The notes under the pieces were generated by a model that worked only from the letters and a program-made list of their open reading frames with translations, searched no databases and was not told the origin of the DNA. From Mycetocola reblochoni REB411 (GTDB taxonomy: Bacteria; Actinomycetota; Actinomycetes; Actinomycetales; Microbacteriaceae): 36,686 bases of DNA. The stretch lies in assembly GCF_900163835.1 (NCBI RefSeq), contig NZ_FUKR01000061.1:1-36686 (forward strand). Direction: 5' to 3'. The translations under genes were made by a program, and so were the position numbers. Positions 1 through 9,200 of the stretch are shown in pieces. Position 1 is the first letter of the stretch; each line of letters starts with the position of its first letter.

Positions 1-2677
1 CCCGCCCGTCCGCATTCGTGTAGAACGTGCCACGACCCTCAACCGCATAAACACTGTGCGGGTCAAGGTCCTGGTCGGCGAACGGCTTCTTCGGCGAGTT
101 CCACTCCACGGAATGCTGTGGCCAGCCGTCCGACCCCTCCGGGCGGCCGGCCGGGGGCTCGAAGCCACCCGACTGATGCGACTGCTGACCGCCCAGATCC
201 AGGCCGCCGTCCCCTGCGTCGGGGCGAGCAGACGCCCCCAGGTCGAGCGAGGCGTCGGGAGAGCCGGTGCCATGCGTCACGCCGAGGTCCATGCTGACAT
301 CCGCTCCGGTGCCGTGCGGGGCAGCTGCTGGGCTGATGTCCGCGTCCGCTCCATCGCCGTGGGCCGGGGTGTCAGCACCGTCCGGGCGTGTGGCGGCGTC
401 GGGCGTTGCAGAGGCGGTGTCGGCTGAATGGCTCGGGCCGGTGGCGTCACCGTGCGCAGCAGGCGTCACCCCGTCACCGGGAGCGCCCGCGTCAGCGGAG
501 TGCGCGCTGCCCGCCGTCTCGGCGTGCACCGCGGCGTCAACACCGCTGCCGAGCACATCGACGTCGGGCGCACTGGTGTCGACGGGATGACCCGCACCGT
601 CCGCGGCGCTCGGCGCGTCTGCGGAACCGTCGACGACGCGCACCTCCGCATCGGCTGCGGGCCGGCCCGAGCCGTCACCCGCCGCGACCGGGTGCGCGGA
701 ACCGCTTCCCTGCGCAGACGCGTCAGGGGTGGCGCCTGTCGGGTTCGACGCATCGGGGCTCGGCCCGTCCGCTGCACTGTGCCCGTCACCGGCCGGGGCG
801 TGACCGCCCTGAGCGGCGTCGCTCGACGCCGGGGACGAGGGCGCATCCGGGGACGAGGGCGACGGTGCCTCGGTCGAGGATCCAGACGACACCTGCGACT
901 CGGGAGACACGGAGGACTCAGGAGAGACGGACGACTCAGGAAAGACCTGCGACTCAGGAGAGACCTGCGACTCAGGGGAGACAGAAGACTCAGAAGAGAC
1001 AGAAGACTCAGGGGAGACCGCGGACTCTGTCGAGACGGAAGACTCGCTCGACACCGAGGATTCCGTCGACGCGTTGGACGTCTCGGAGGACGCAGCGGAC
1101 GGTGCAGCGTCGGTCGACGGAGCTGACGACGCGGCCTCGGCCGTCGGGACGGAGCCACTCGCCTCGCCCCCCGAACCGGCGGGCTGCGTCGTCGCCGAGC
1201 TCTGCGACGCGGGCGACTGCGTTGCCGAACCGGCATCGCCGCTCGCGCTTGCGCCGCCCGACGTCGTCCCCTGAGCACCGGAACCCTGCCCGCCCGACGC
1301 CTGACCGCCCGTTGCGGCCGAGCCGGTGGACCCCGGCGCGTTCACCAGCGAGGAGGCCGAGGTCGGCCCCGTGCTCGCCGGCGTCGGGGTCGCGGTCGAA
1401 CCGCCGCCCGGCGTGCTCCCACCGCCCGGCTTGGCGCGGCCGCCGCCGGGGATGATGGAGGAGACCAGTCCGAGCGCGATGTCGCGCCCGTCCGTGGCCT
1501 GCAAGCCCTGGCCGGACGTCACCACGGAGAAGCCAACACCGCCCGCGGTCGACAGCCCGCCCTCGAGCAGGTTCTGCCCGACGTTGCTCAGCGGCGAGTT
1601 GCCCTTGAACACCACACGCGACACGGTCCCCGCCCCCACCCCGGGGATGAAGCTCAGGGCGGCGGTCGACGTCAGGCTCTGCGGACCGGCGTAGTACCCG
1701 AACGCGTCCGGGCGGCGGAACACGTTCTCCCCGCCCTGCACGGCGACGCTCGCGATCGTGCCCTTGGTCGCCTCCGCCAGAGCCTTCAGGCTGGCGGCGA
1801 TCGCCTTCGACCGGCTCATCACCGTCTGGATGAGGTCGCGGATCTTGTTCGCCCAGCGCAGGATGACCGCGGCGATGCGCGCGCCGGCGAGCACACCCGT
1901 CAGACCGGCGGTCACGGCCGAGAGCAGCAGCCCGATGCCGGCGGTGGCAGCGATCTCGGCGGCCATCTTGCCGAGCGCCCAGAGGATGTCCTCCCGACCG
2001 GCGTCGATGTGGTCGGCCACCTCGATGCAGGCGGCTGCGACCGCGGCGGCCGTCGTCGCCGCCTTGGCGATGCGGTCGCTGACCGAGCTCGCGACGGCCG
2101 TGATGTTCGGCTCGTGCGGCAGCTCGGAGGCCGCGACGCTCGGGATGCTCGCGTCGATCTCCGCCGCGAGGGGCGTCACGTCGCCCTCGAACGCCTGCCA
2201 GGAGTCCGCCGCCTTGCGCAGCTGCTCCGGGTTGCCGTTCGGCCAGCTCAGCGCGATCAGCGCGAGCACGTGGTCCATCCACTCGCCGAACTCGCCCCAG
2301 GGCGAGTCGGGCCACTCGCCGAAGGAGTCGGGGATGGACAGGCTCGGGTCGCTCGGGGGTACCGCGGTGGAACCGGGCGACGCCGCGCCGGTGGCCGCCT
2401 GACCGGCCGCGGTGTAGCCGTCAGCGGTGGCCGCCAGGGCGACCGAGAGGCCGCCGATGCCCGCGGCGCCGCTGAGGATGTGGCCCCTCGCGTTCTCGGC
2501 CGCGGCATCGATGGACGCGGCCAGCTCGACGCCGAGCTCGTCGCTGCCGGACATGCCCTGACTGCCGGACAGCGCGGACTCGAGCGAGGCGATCGCCGTG
2601 CTGAGCCGCCCGTGCATCGCCTCGAGAGCCGCGGCGTCCGCGGCGACCGTGGACGGAGTGAGCCGTACCGTCGTCAT
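1..2677 (-). CDS. WXG/LXG-type polymorphic toxin, T7SS effector candidate (C-terminus beyond window)
   Basis: The frame is open from the ATG at 2677 to the window edge, giving 892 codons with no stop, so the C-terminal toxin domain is not visible. An AGGGGA ribosome site precedes the ATG. Residues 1-~130 are Ala-rich and helical, like the N-terminal trafficking regions of T7SS effectors. A long hydrophobic stretch lies at about 228-275. Residues ~420-840 are a Ser/Ala/Pro/Gly/Asp-rich linker with a hexapeptide repeat. The last visible residues, YAVEGRGTFYTNADGR, resemble the pre-toxin segment found just before nuclease or other toxin tips in actinobacterial polymorphic toxins. It starts 19 bases after a WXG100 gene and is probably co-transcribed with it. 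Export by the EccC-like ATPase at 6207-10586 is inferred. Toxin activity and its immunity gene cannot be judged from this window. Confidence 0.85.
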   Translation of the reverse strand, partial: MTTVRLTPSTVAADAAALEAMHGRLSTAIASLESALSGSQGMSGSDELGVELAASIDAAAENARGHILSGAAGIGGLSVALAATADGYTAAGQAATGAASPGSTAVPPSDPSLSIPDSFGEWPDSPWGEFGEWMDHVLALIALSWPNGNPEQLRKAADSWQAFEGDVTPLAAEIDASIPSVAASELPHEPNITAVASSVSDRIAKAATTAAAVAAACIEVADHIDAGREDILWALGKMAAEIAATAGIGLLLSAVTAGLTGVLAGARIAAVILRWANKIRDLIQTVMSRSKAIAASLKALAEATKGTIASVAVQGGENVFRRPDAFGYYAGPQSLTSTAALSFIPGVGAGTVSRVVFKGNSPLSNVGQNLLEGGLSTAGGVGFSVVTSGQGLQATDGRDIALGLVSSIIPGGGRAKPGGGSTPGGGSTATPTPASTGPTSASSLVNAPGSTGSAATGGQASGGQGSGAQGTTSGGASASGDAGSATQSPASQSSATTQPAGSGGEASGSVPTAEAASSAPSTDAAPSAASSETSNASTESSVSSESSVSTESAVSPESSVSSESSVSPESQVSPESQVFPESSVSPESSVSPESQVSSGSSTEAPSPSSPDAPSSPASSDAAQGGHAPAGDGHSAADGPSPDASNPTGATPDASAQGSGSAHPVAAGDGSGRPAADAEVRVVDGSADAPSAADGAGHPVDTSAPDVDVLGSGVDAAVHAETAGSAHSADAGAPGDGVTPAAHGDATGPSHSADTASATPDAATRPDGADTPAHGDGADADISPAAAPHGTGADVSMDLGVTHGTGSPDASLDLGASARPDAGDGGLDLGGQQSHQSGGFEPPAGRPEGSDGWPQHSVEWNSPKKPFADQDLDPHSVYAVEGRGTFYTNADGR
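887..1072 (-). repeat. 18-bp tandem repeat encoding S-x-V-S-P-E hexapeptides
   Basis: About ten consecutive in-frame hexapeptides of the form S-(S/Q/A)-V-S-(P/S/T)-E fall at residues ~535-596 of the toxin-like protein, with one copy reading SQVFPE. The unit is 18 bases and the copies differ mainly at wobble positions. It forms part of the long flexible linker between the membrane-associated part and the missing C-terminal domain. Copy number could vary between strains. Confidence 0.85.
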
Positions 2678-2696
2678 TGCTGATCCCCTGTCGCGG

Positions 2697-3008
2697 TTAT
2701 GCGCTCAGCTGAGCCTTGAGCTGGGACCACATCGTCTCGAGTCCCTCGATTGTCTGGTTGTAGGCGTCCTCGGCGACCGACGCCGTCTCGAGCAGCCCCT
2801 CCGCCCCGACGCGGAGCGCCTCCGCCTGGGCGGCCCACGACTCGAACGCCGTGATGAACGCGTTCAGCGCCGGACCCTGCCACGTGCCGGGAAGGACGTA
2901 GGCGAAGCCGCTCGCGCCGTCGCGCAGCGCGGAGCAGTACTCCACCAGCTCTCCGAGCTGGCCGACGAGGGCGTTGAGCTCCTCCGTGACCGCGAGCTGT
3001 TCAGGCAT
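2697..3008 (-). CDS. WXG100 family protein (Esx-like, no export motif)
   Basis: A 103-residue helical protein with W43-Q-G45 in the expected turn between two helices (GTWQGPALNAF), so it belongs to the WXG100/ESAT-6 superfamily of 4-helix dimers handled by type VII ATPases. The ATG at 3008 overlaps the stop of the preceding gene by 8 bases, which favours it over longer in-frame starts. The canonical YxxxD/E signal is absent: Y83 is followed by I at +4 and E at +5. In Esx heterodimers usually only one partner carries that signal. The overlapping upstream gene does carry it, so I infer that these two form a pair and chaperone the toxin-like protein encoded just downstream. Confidence 0.9.
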   Translation of the reverse strand: MPEQLAVTEELNALVGQLGELVEYCSALRDGASGFAYVLPGTWQGPALNAFITAFESWAAQAEALRVGAEGLLETASVAEDAYNQTIEGLETMWSQLKAQLSA

Positions 3009-3546
3009 TCTCCGCCGCCCTCTGCTCGGCTGCCCTCTGCTCCGCCGTCGGCGATGTACGGCCGGAGGGGGCCGAACCGCGCGCCCGCTGGCCGGCGACG
3101 CCCGGACCGGTGAGCAGGCCCGTGCTCGCGGCGGGGCGCTGCTCCTCGTCCAGCTCGTCGCCCTCGGGACGCTCCGAGGCGACCAGTCCCGCGCTGACCC
3201 GCCGGCCGACGCCGCCGGAGATGCCCTGCGAGACCGTGCCGACGGAGCCCCGCTCCTGCACGAAGCCGCCGCCGAGCCCGGAGTCCGTCGAGGTGTACTG
3301 CCCGCTCGCGGCGACCAGCTGGCCGGAGAGCGCGGACAGCGTGGCGCGCAGCGCCGCCGCCTGGGCCTTCCAGTCCGTCCACGACGCCTGGAACGCGTCG
3401 GAGTCATCGCCGTTCCACCCTGAGCTGACGACGCGGCTCACGGTCTCGTCGACGGACGTCACGTTGGTGTCGAACACCGTGCAGGCACCGTCGAGCAGCG
3501 ACGCGACGTCGGCCAGCGACTCGACTCGAACTTTGAACTCAACCAC
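3001..3546 (-). CDS. WXG100 family protein with long hydrophilic C-terminal tail
   Basis: A 181-residue protein with W44-N-G46 in the helix turn and Y84-T-S-T-D88, a textbook YxxxD type VII export motif, right after the second helix. Residues 90-181 are a Gly-rich, then charged, low-complexity tail ending in two copies of EQRAA. Usual WXG100 proteins end near residue 100, so the tail is an addition of ~80 residues. The GTG at 3546 is chosen because GAGGGA lies 9 bases upstream and the protein then aligns with the WXG100 beginning; upstream codons would add an Arg-rich shadow of the intergenic region. Its stop overlaps the next gene by 8 bases, suggesting coupled synthesis of two partners. Confidence 0.88.
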   Translation of the reverse strand: MVEFKVRVESLADVASLLDGACTVFDTNVTSVDETVSRVVSSGWNGDDSDAFQASWTDWKAQAAALRATLSALSGQLVAASGQYTSTDSGLGGGFVQERGSVGTVSQGISGGVGRRVSAGLVASERPEGDELDEEQRPAASTGLLTGPGVAGQRARGSAPSGRTSPTAEQRAAEQRAAENA

Positions 3547-3593
3547 AGCAACCGATCCCTCGTGCTGACGCCGCCGGGCGGCGAACGGACTAC

Positions 3594-3887
3594 TTAGGAG
3601 CGGAAGGTGCCGGCGATCGACTGCTCGGACTCGTCGTATGCCTGCGAGGCGCGGTTGAGCAGCTCGCTGATCCCGGTCAGGGACTCCTTGAGCTGGATGG
3701 CCGACTGGTCCCACTGCGAGTACAGCTCGTTGAAGCTCTCGGACGCAGCACCGCCCCAGTCGGCGCCGACGAGGCCGTCGACCAGGCCCTTGAGGTTCTG
3801 CAGCTGCGACTCGATCGACTGCGATCCGGAGCCCAGCTGAGTGGCGACGGCGGCGAGCGACTCGGAGGTGACCTTGATTTCAGCCAT
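3594..3887 (-). CDS. WXG100 family protein, canonical Esx
   Basis: A 97-residue protein of standard WXG100 length. W44-G-G46 sits in the turn between two amphipathic helices, and Y84-D-E-S-E88 is a YxxxE export signal close to the C-terminus. AAAGGGAA precedes the ATG at 3887. It is the first of three WXG100 genes in the same direction, 47 bases ahead of the next. It is the most ordinary of the three and is probably the core secreted Esx substrate, acting as a homodimer or with one of the other two. Family membership is clear; partner choice is inference. Confidence 0.95.
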   Translation of the reverse strand: MAEIKVTSESLAAVATQLGSGSQSIESQLQNLKGLVDGLVGADWGGAASESFNELYSQWDQSAIQLKESLTGISELLNRASQAYDESEQSIAGTFRS

Positions 3888-4017
3888 GGGGGTTCCCTTT
3901 CACGTGGAGACTCTGCGAGCTAAGGGGAAGCGACTATCGTCCCCCGAGCGATGGTCCTGCACCACCCATCCGGGTGACAACGAACAGGGTAGCAACGCGC
4001 CCGCCGCCGCACTAGCT
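3888..4017 (-). promoter_or_regulatory. Intergenic region ahead of the WXG100 genes, possible promoter
   Basis: These 130 bases separate the first WXG100 gene from the upstream small gene. On the minus strand GATAGT (3939-3934) lies 47 bases before the start codon and could be a -10 element. I see no convincing -35 match, so the promoter is tentative and the WXG100 genes could also be read from the gene at 4018-4347. Confidence 0.3.
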
Positions 4018-4347
4018 CTACCAGCCGGGAAGCGCAACACAGGCCGTGGCCAGCAGCGCGATGCCCCTCGACTGATCGGTGAACGCGGCCCACGCCGCCG
4101 AGGCGTCGCCGCGGTCGGCCGCCTCGATCATCGCGCGGATGCCCTCGCCGCCGTCGGCGACCCAGCGCCGGTAGGCCTCCTCGGGCACGCCGTCGTCGCC
4201 TCGCTCCAGGATCGCCTGGAGCGCCCTGGCCTCCGCACCGAAGCGCTGCAGCGCCGCCGGGTTGACCTGCGCGGGGATGCCCACCTCGATCATGGTGAGA
4301 ACGTGCTGCCTGGCCTCGTCGCAGCGTTCCGCTCTGACGTCCGTCAT
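4018..4347 (-). CDS. Hypothetical small protein, T7SS locus
   Basis: A 109-residue soluble protein starting at the ATG at 4347, with GAGGAG about 10 bases upstream. It is rich in Ala, Arg and Glu and looks all-helical, with no signal peptide, membrane segment or recognisable motif; Cys residues are scattered. I do not recognise the family. It lies 130 bases upstream of the first WXG100 gene in the same direction and divergent from the membrane gene at 4495. That makes it a candidate cytoplasmic chaperone or accessory factor for the Esx substrates, but only by position. Confidence 0.75.
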   Translation of the reverse strand: MTDVRAERCDEARQHVLTMIEVGIPAQVNPAALQRFGAEARALQAILERGDDGVPEEAYRRWVADGGEGIRAMIEAADRGDASAAWAAFTDQSRGIALLATACVALPGW

Positions 4348-4494
4348 CGATCCCCCGCTCCTCGTCCGCCGGGGTTCCGCCCCGTGCGGCCCCGCACCGC
4401 GCCGCTCGCTGTGCGCCTGAACTATCGTAGGCGACGGGCTCCGCACGACGGCGGCCCCGTCGCCCCACTCCCCGCCCCGGCACGAGAGAGAGCC
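4348..4494 (+). promoter_or_regulatory. Divergent intergenic region, possible -10 element
   Basis: This region lies between the minus-strand gene ending its 5' side at 4347 and the plus-strand gene at 4495. TATCGT at 4423-4428 fits the actinobacterial TANNNT -10 pattern, 66 bases before the plus-strand start. The same hexamer lies ahead of the FHA gene (26560-26555, minus). No good -35 is visible. Confidence 0.3.
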
Positions 4495-5235
4495 ATGACC
4501 GAGTACTCCGTCACCTACAACCCGACCACGGTCGAGGACGCACGCGGCTGGTGCCTGAAGATCATCGGCATCGCGGTGGGCATCAGCGTGCTGTTCAGCG
4601 CCGTCACGCTGTTCTTCATCGCCAGCGGCCGCCCCTCCGTGTACCTGACGATCGCGACCGGCGTCATGTGGCTGATCACCCTCCTCGGCGTCCTGCCGGT
4701 GTACCTGTCCATGCGCAAGAAGCTGGCGGCGACGCTCGCGTCGGCCCAGCCGCTGATCCGCGTCGACGGCACGGGGATCGCCTACGGCGTCGTGCCGTTC
4801 ACCCCGTGGTCCGGGATCGAATCGGTGCTGTGGACCGACAGGAGGGAGGCGCAGCGCCGCACCATCGAGCGCACGTTCTTCCTGTTCAGGGGGATGAAGC
4901 GGCTGAGCGCGCGTGCCACCGGCGAGGGCCTGGTCGTCGCGGTCGCCTACCGCGACGGAGCGGCCGCGCACGCCGCCGTCGCCGAGGACAAGCGCTGGGC
5001 GCTGCGCCGCTGGGGTGCCTCCTTCGACGCCGCGCAGCCGTGCGACCTGCCGCTCTACCTGGACTCCGCGCTCACGCATGAGCAGATCGCCGGGTTCCGG
5101 TCCGCGCTGGAGTCCTTCGCCCCCGCGGGGGTCCCGATCCACGACTTCAGCAACGTCAAGGACCTCACCGTCCACCTCGCCGCCGAGTTCGAGCGGACCG
5201 ACCCGAGGCGACGCCGGACCGCGCAGCCCGGCTGA
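4495..5235 (+). CDS. Two-span membrane protein with soluble C-terminal domain
   Basis: A 246-residue protein. Two hydrophobic segments lie at about residues 22-44 and 48-72. A cytoplasmic-looking domain begins around residue 85 (PLIRVDGTGIAY...PWSGIESVLW) and resembles the beta-rich start of bacterial PH-like domains, a weak resemblance. GAGAGAG lies just ahead of the ATG at 4495. It is read divergently from the small gene at 4018-4347 and is followed after 104 bases by another double-spanning protein. The position between the WXG100 genes and the EccC-like ATPase makes a membrane part of the secretion apparatus plausible. I do not recognise it as EccB, EccD, EccE, EssA or EssB. Confidence 0.8.
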   Translation: MTEYSVTYNPTTVEDARGWCLKIIGIAVGISVLFSAVTLFFIASGRPSVYLTIATGVMWLITLLGVLPVYLSMRKKLAATLASAQPLIRVDGTGIAYGVVPFTPWSGIESVLWTDRREAQRRTIERTFFLFRGMKRLSARATGEGLVVAVAYRDGAAAHAAVAEDKRWALRRWGASFDAAQPCDLPLYLDSALTHEQIAGFRSALESFAPAGVPIHDFSNVKDLTVHLAAEFERTDPRRRRTAQPG

Positions 5236-5339
5236 GCCGTCAGGGGCTCGTAGACTGGGGGGCGACGGCCCCGCGCGCACCCCGCGCGGACGGCCACGGC
5301 GCCACCGGGCCGTCCTGGCGCAGAACCTGGCGGGAACAC

Positions 5340-6083
5340 ATGAGCACACACCCACGCGGGGCGGCATCGCATCCGGTGCCGCGACACCCGGAACCCGACC
5401 GCCTCCCCGTCCACGGGACGGGCCGCCGCCCGCTCGAGGAGTGGTACCGGCAGCACCCCGAGGTCTTCCGCCGGGGTCGAGCGCCGCTGCGGACGATCGG
5501 CTTCACGCTGCTGACCGTCGTCGGTGCGCTGCTGACGGTGCGCGTCCTATCCGACCCCGACCAGGTGGCCCACCTGCTCTCCGGCAGTGGCGCGGACAGG
5601 CGGACGGGGATCGCCCTCGTCAGCGCGCTGGTCCTGCCGCCCCTGGCGACCCTGCTCGGGATCGTCGGGCTGCTGCGGTGGTCGAGCCGGTGGCTGCTGA
5701 CGGCGAACGGCTCGGCCATGACGGTCGGGACGACGCGGCGGCTCGGGGCGGAGCGCGACACCGCCGAGGTGCTGGCGCTGGTCACCGGGCACGCGGGAGA
5801 CCCGGACGGCTTCGCGGCCGCGCTCGAGCCGGTCAGGCACGACCCCGACGGCGCCCGCACCCTCGTCGCGGAGTCCAGCGCGGACGCGTCAGCCCTGGTC
5901 GCGCTCGTCTGGCGCCACGCGGACGACGGCAGGGGCTGGGTGATCGAGCAGCAGCCGGTCATGCTCACCGGCGACGACGCCTTCCCGGTGCTGACGGCGC
6001 TCCGCGACCACGAGAACGCCAAGGCCGAGGCCGCGAAGGCCCAGCGGCAGCGGACCGACGACGGGGACGACGCGGCGCTCTGA
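5340..6083 (+). CDS. Two-span membrane protein, unknown
   Basis: A 247-residue protein starting at the ATG at 5340. It has a polar, Pro/Arg-rich N-terminus of ~50 residues, two hydrophobic segments at about 53-70 and 89-110, then a ~130-residue acidic soluble domain ending in a charged tail. The topology (two spans followed by a soluble domain) matches the preceding gene, but the sequences do not align convincingly by eye. The ribosome site (GGCGGGA) is weak. TAGACT at 5256-5261 could serve as a -10 about 80 bases upstream. It converges with the EccC-like gene. Family and function are unknown; a membrane accessory role in the secretion locus is inferred from position only. Confidence 0.75.
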   Translation: MSTHPRGAASHPVPRHPEPDRLPVHGTGRRPLEEWYRQHPEVFRRGRAPLRTIGFTLLTVVGALLTVRVLSDPDQVAHLLSGSGADRRTGIALVSALVLPPLATLLGIVGLLRWSSRWLLTANGSAMTVGTTRRLGAERDTAEVLALVTGHAGDPDGFAAALEPVRHDPDGARTLVAESSADASALVALVWRHADDGRGWVIEQQPVMLTGDDAFPVLTALRDHENAKAEAAKAQRQRTDDGDDAAL

Positions 6084-6150
6084 GCGACGCCGCGCCGGTC
6101 GGTGGCGCCCCGTCACCGCACGGGGCCACCGGCACGGCACCCCTCGGGGC

Positions 6151-6186
6151 GCGGCACCCGTCAGAGGCGCGGCACCCGTCAGAGGC
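6151..6186. repeat. Two tandem 18-bp copies between convergent genes
   Basis: GCGGCACCCGTCAGAGGC occurs twice head to tail with no mismatch in the 123-base gap between the membrane gene stop (6083) and the EccC-like stop (6207). It lies outside any gene I accept. No clear terminator hairpin with a T tract is visible here. Confidence 0.8.
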
Positions 6187-6206
6187 GCGTCGCGGCGTCG
6201 TCGGGC

Positions 6207-9200
6207 TCAGTCGAGCCGCGGCACCCTGACCTCGGTCCAGCCGCCGCCGCGGAGCAGGACCCCTCCTCCGGCCGGTCGCCGGCCGAGCATCGCCTTGGGC
6301 ACCGCCTGGCCGAGCACCTGGGTGCCGGACACGGCGCTCGTCGGCGAAAGCAGAACGCCGACCCTGGCCTTCCGCGCATGGGCGAACGGACCGTTGTACA
6401 GCGTCGCCGCCGCCTCCAGCTCACTCGCGGCGGCGAACACCGCGCGGTGCGCGACGGCGTTCAGCGCCTGCTCCAGCGGGGTGTTCTTGAGCAGGTCCGC
6501 GTCGTCGACGATCACGGTCACGGTGCCCTCGGCCGGCAGCATCCCCATCACGGCGTTCACGTCGGTGTCGCTGGCGGTGACCGTCGGCACGCCGTGCTCG
6601 GCCGCCACCGCGAGGAGCGCGCCGCCGCGCGGGGCCACCACGAGCAGCCGCTCGCCCGCCAGCGCCCACTGCCGGCAGAGGACGGCGAGGGCCGTCGAGC
6701 GGCCAGAGCCGCGCGGCCCCACGACGACGACGCCCCCGTCGAGCGGCCAGTCCAGCCGGAAGCCGCCGAGGCGGTCGCCGCCGACCGCGAGGAGCGGCCC
6801 GTCGGCGTCGCCGTCCGCCGACGGGAGTGCGAGCGCCTGCTCCAGCGCGATGCGCGTGGGAAGCGCGTCCACCCGGAACGGCCGGGGCACGGCGGGGTCG
6901 ACGGCCTCGTCCCGCCGCCGCGCGGTCGCCACGCGCGCCGCGACCGCCTCGCCCTGCCCGGCGGAGCTGAGGTCGTCGGACAGGGTCGCCAGCTGGACGC
7001 TCGCCGACGCACCGCGCCGGAGAACCCGGCCGGGTGGCTGGCTGGTCGGCAGCTCGCGGATCATCACGCCCGCGGCACGGTAGTCGTTGACGTCGCGCAG
7101 CGGCAGCAGGTACTGCTCGTCGATGAAGCCCTGCAGCTTGTCCGAGAGCACGCCCCTGTCACCGGTGACGAGCACCCGGATGCCGACCGACGGACCCTCG
7201 CGCAGCAGCCGGAGCACCTCGTCGCGCAGCGCCAGCATCCGGTCGGGGTCGAGGGCGGCGATCAGCCGGTCCCAGCCGTCGATGCCGAAGACAAGGTAGG
7301 GCAGCCCCTGGCCGGACGGGACGCTGCGGCGCTGCTCGCCGATGTCGCCCGCGCCGACGGCGGCGAGCCGCTGCTGACGGTCGCCGAGCTCCGCGAGCAG
7401 GCGGGTGACCAGCCGCTGCACCCGGTGCAGCTCCATCTGGGTGACCACCGCGCCGCACTGCGGTGCCTCCGCGAAGGGCAGCAGCGCCCCCGTGCCGAAG
7501 TCGGCGAGGACGAGCTGCAGCTCGGAGCGATCGAAGCGCTCGATGAGCCCTGACACGATGGTGCGCAGAGCGCTCGTGCGCCCTGAGCGCGCACCGCCGA
7601 TGAACAACAGGTGCGAGTCCCGCGCCAGGTCCCAGAAGAACGGGCGCTGGGTCTGCTCGGACGGGACGTCCTCGAGCCCGACGGCGAGCGCCGTCGGCGA
7701 CGGGGCCCGCAGCGGCCGCGCCCGCTCGGCCAGCTCCGCGACGGTGACCAGCTCCGGCAGCGGCGCGAGCCACGGCGAGGGGTTGCGCCGCGCGCCGATC
7801 CGCGCCGCGGCGGCCTCCGCCAGGTCGACGAGTGCACGGAGGTCGGTGTTGTCGTGGTCGGTGACCTGCGCCACCGCGACGGCGGGGAACCGGGGCGGGT
7901 AGCCGAGGCTCTGCCAGCTCAGCGGGGCGACAGGGGGGAGGACGCGCTGCAGCCTCTGGGTGCCCAGACGCAGCCCGGCGACGCGGGCGGTCTGGAAGGC
8001 GATCGGCGCGATCCCCGCGCCCAGCCGGACGAAGCCGCGGCCAGGGGTGGCGGGGGAGATCAGGGACGCCTCCGGCGAGCCGAGCACGTCGGTGGAGTCG
8101 GCCCTGTCGGTGACCCTGAGGGCGACGCGGAGGTTCACGTTGGACTGCATCTCCGGCGTGATGACGCCGCTCGGCCGCTGCGTCGCCAGCACGAGGTTGA
8201 CGCCGAGCGACCGCCCGACCCTGGCGATGCGGACGAGGCCGTCGATGAACTCGGGCAGCTCGGTCTTCAGCTCGGCGAACTCGTCGATGACGAGCATGAG
8301 GCGCGCGAGCCCGCGCTCGGCGGCCTGCTCCGGGTCCTTGGCCCACGCCTGGTCGATGTCGCGGGCACCCATGTCGCGGAGCACGTGCTCGCGGCGGCGC
8401 AGCTCCGCGTCGAGCGAGGCGAGGGCGCGCTCGGTCTCCTGGGCGTCGAGGTTGGTCACCATGCCGACGGTGTGCGGCAGCCGCTCGCAGTCGGCGAAGG
8501 CGGAGCCGCCCTTGTAGTCGACGAGGACGAAGTTGAGCGCCTCCGGACGGTTGGCCAGGGCGAGCGAGACGACGAGCGCCTGCAGGAACTCGCTCTTGCC
8601 CGACCCCGTGGTGCCGGCGACGAGCGCGTGCGGGCCGTCGGCGACGATGTCGAGGGCGAACTCGCCCTCCGCGGTGGCTCCGACGACGACGTAGGACTGC
8701 CGCGGCTGGTGCTCCCAGCGCGTGACGACGGGGTCGGGGTCGTCCAGGTCGATGCCGAGCAGCTCGGCGTAGCGCACGCTCGTGGGGATGAGGGAGTCGT
8801 CGCCGTCGCCGGAGACGTGGCGGATGGAGCAGAGGCTGCGGGCGATGCGCTCCGCGCGGGGGACCGAGCAGCCGTCGAGCAGCACCGTCGAGCGGAACTT
8901 CTGCTGGGTCTCCACCCGGGCGAGGGAGCGGTCCTGACCGTCGACGGTGATGACGGTCCTGCCCTCCTCCGGCAGTCGTGACGGGTCGCTGTCCAGTGCG
9001 AGGACGTGGACGCCGGAGGCGGCACCGTCGCCGAGGATCCCGACCATGCCCGGCAGCGTCCGGTACCGGCGCGCGCCGTCGACGACGACGAGGACCTCGG
9101 ACTGCACGGCCGCCCGGCGGCCGCCCTCGCCGCTGCGCCTGCGGGCGTCGATGAGCGCCGCGACGTCGCGCAGGCGCTCACGCCTCGTGTCGTCGGTGTT

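Noticed and set aside
887-1072. CRISPR-like array
   Set aside because: The 18-bp units are contiguous, in frame and without spacers; they are coding repeats.
428-1126. Long plus-strand Arg/Gly-rich open frame
   Set aside because: It is the exact antisense of the toxin linker codons, and its composition reflects GC-rich repeats.
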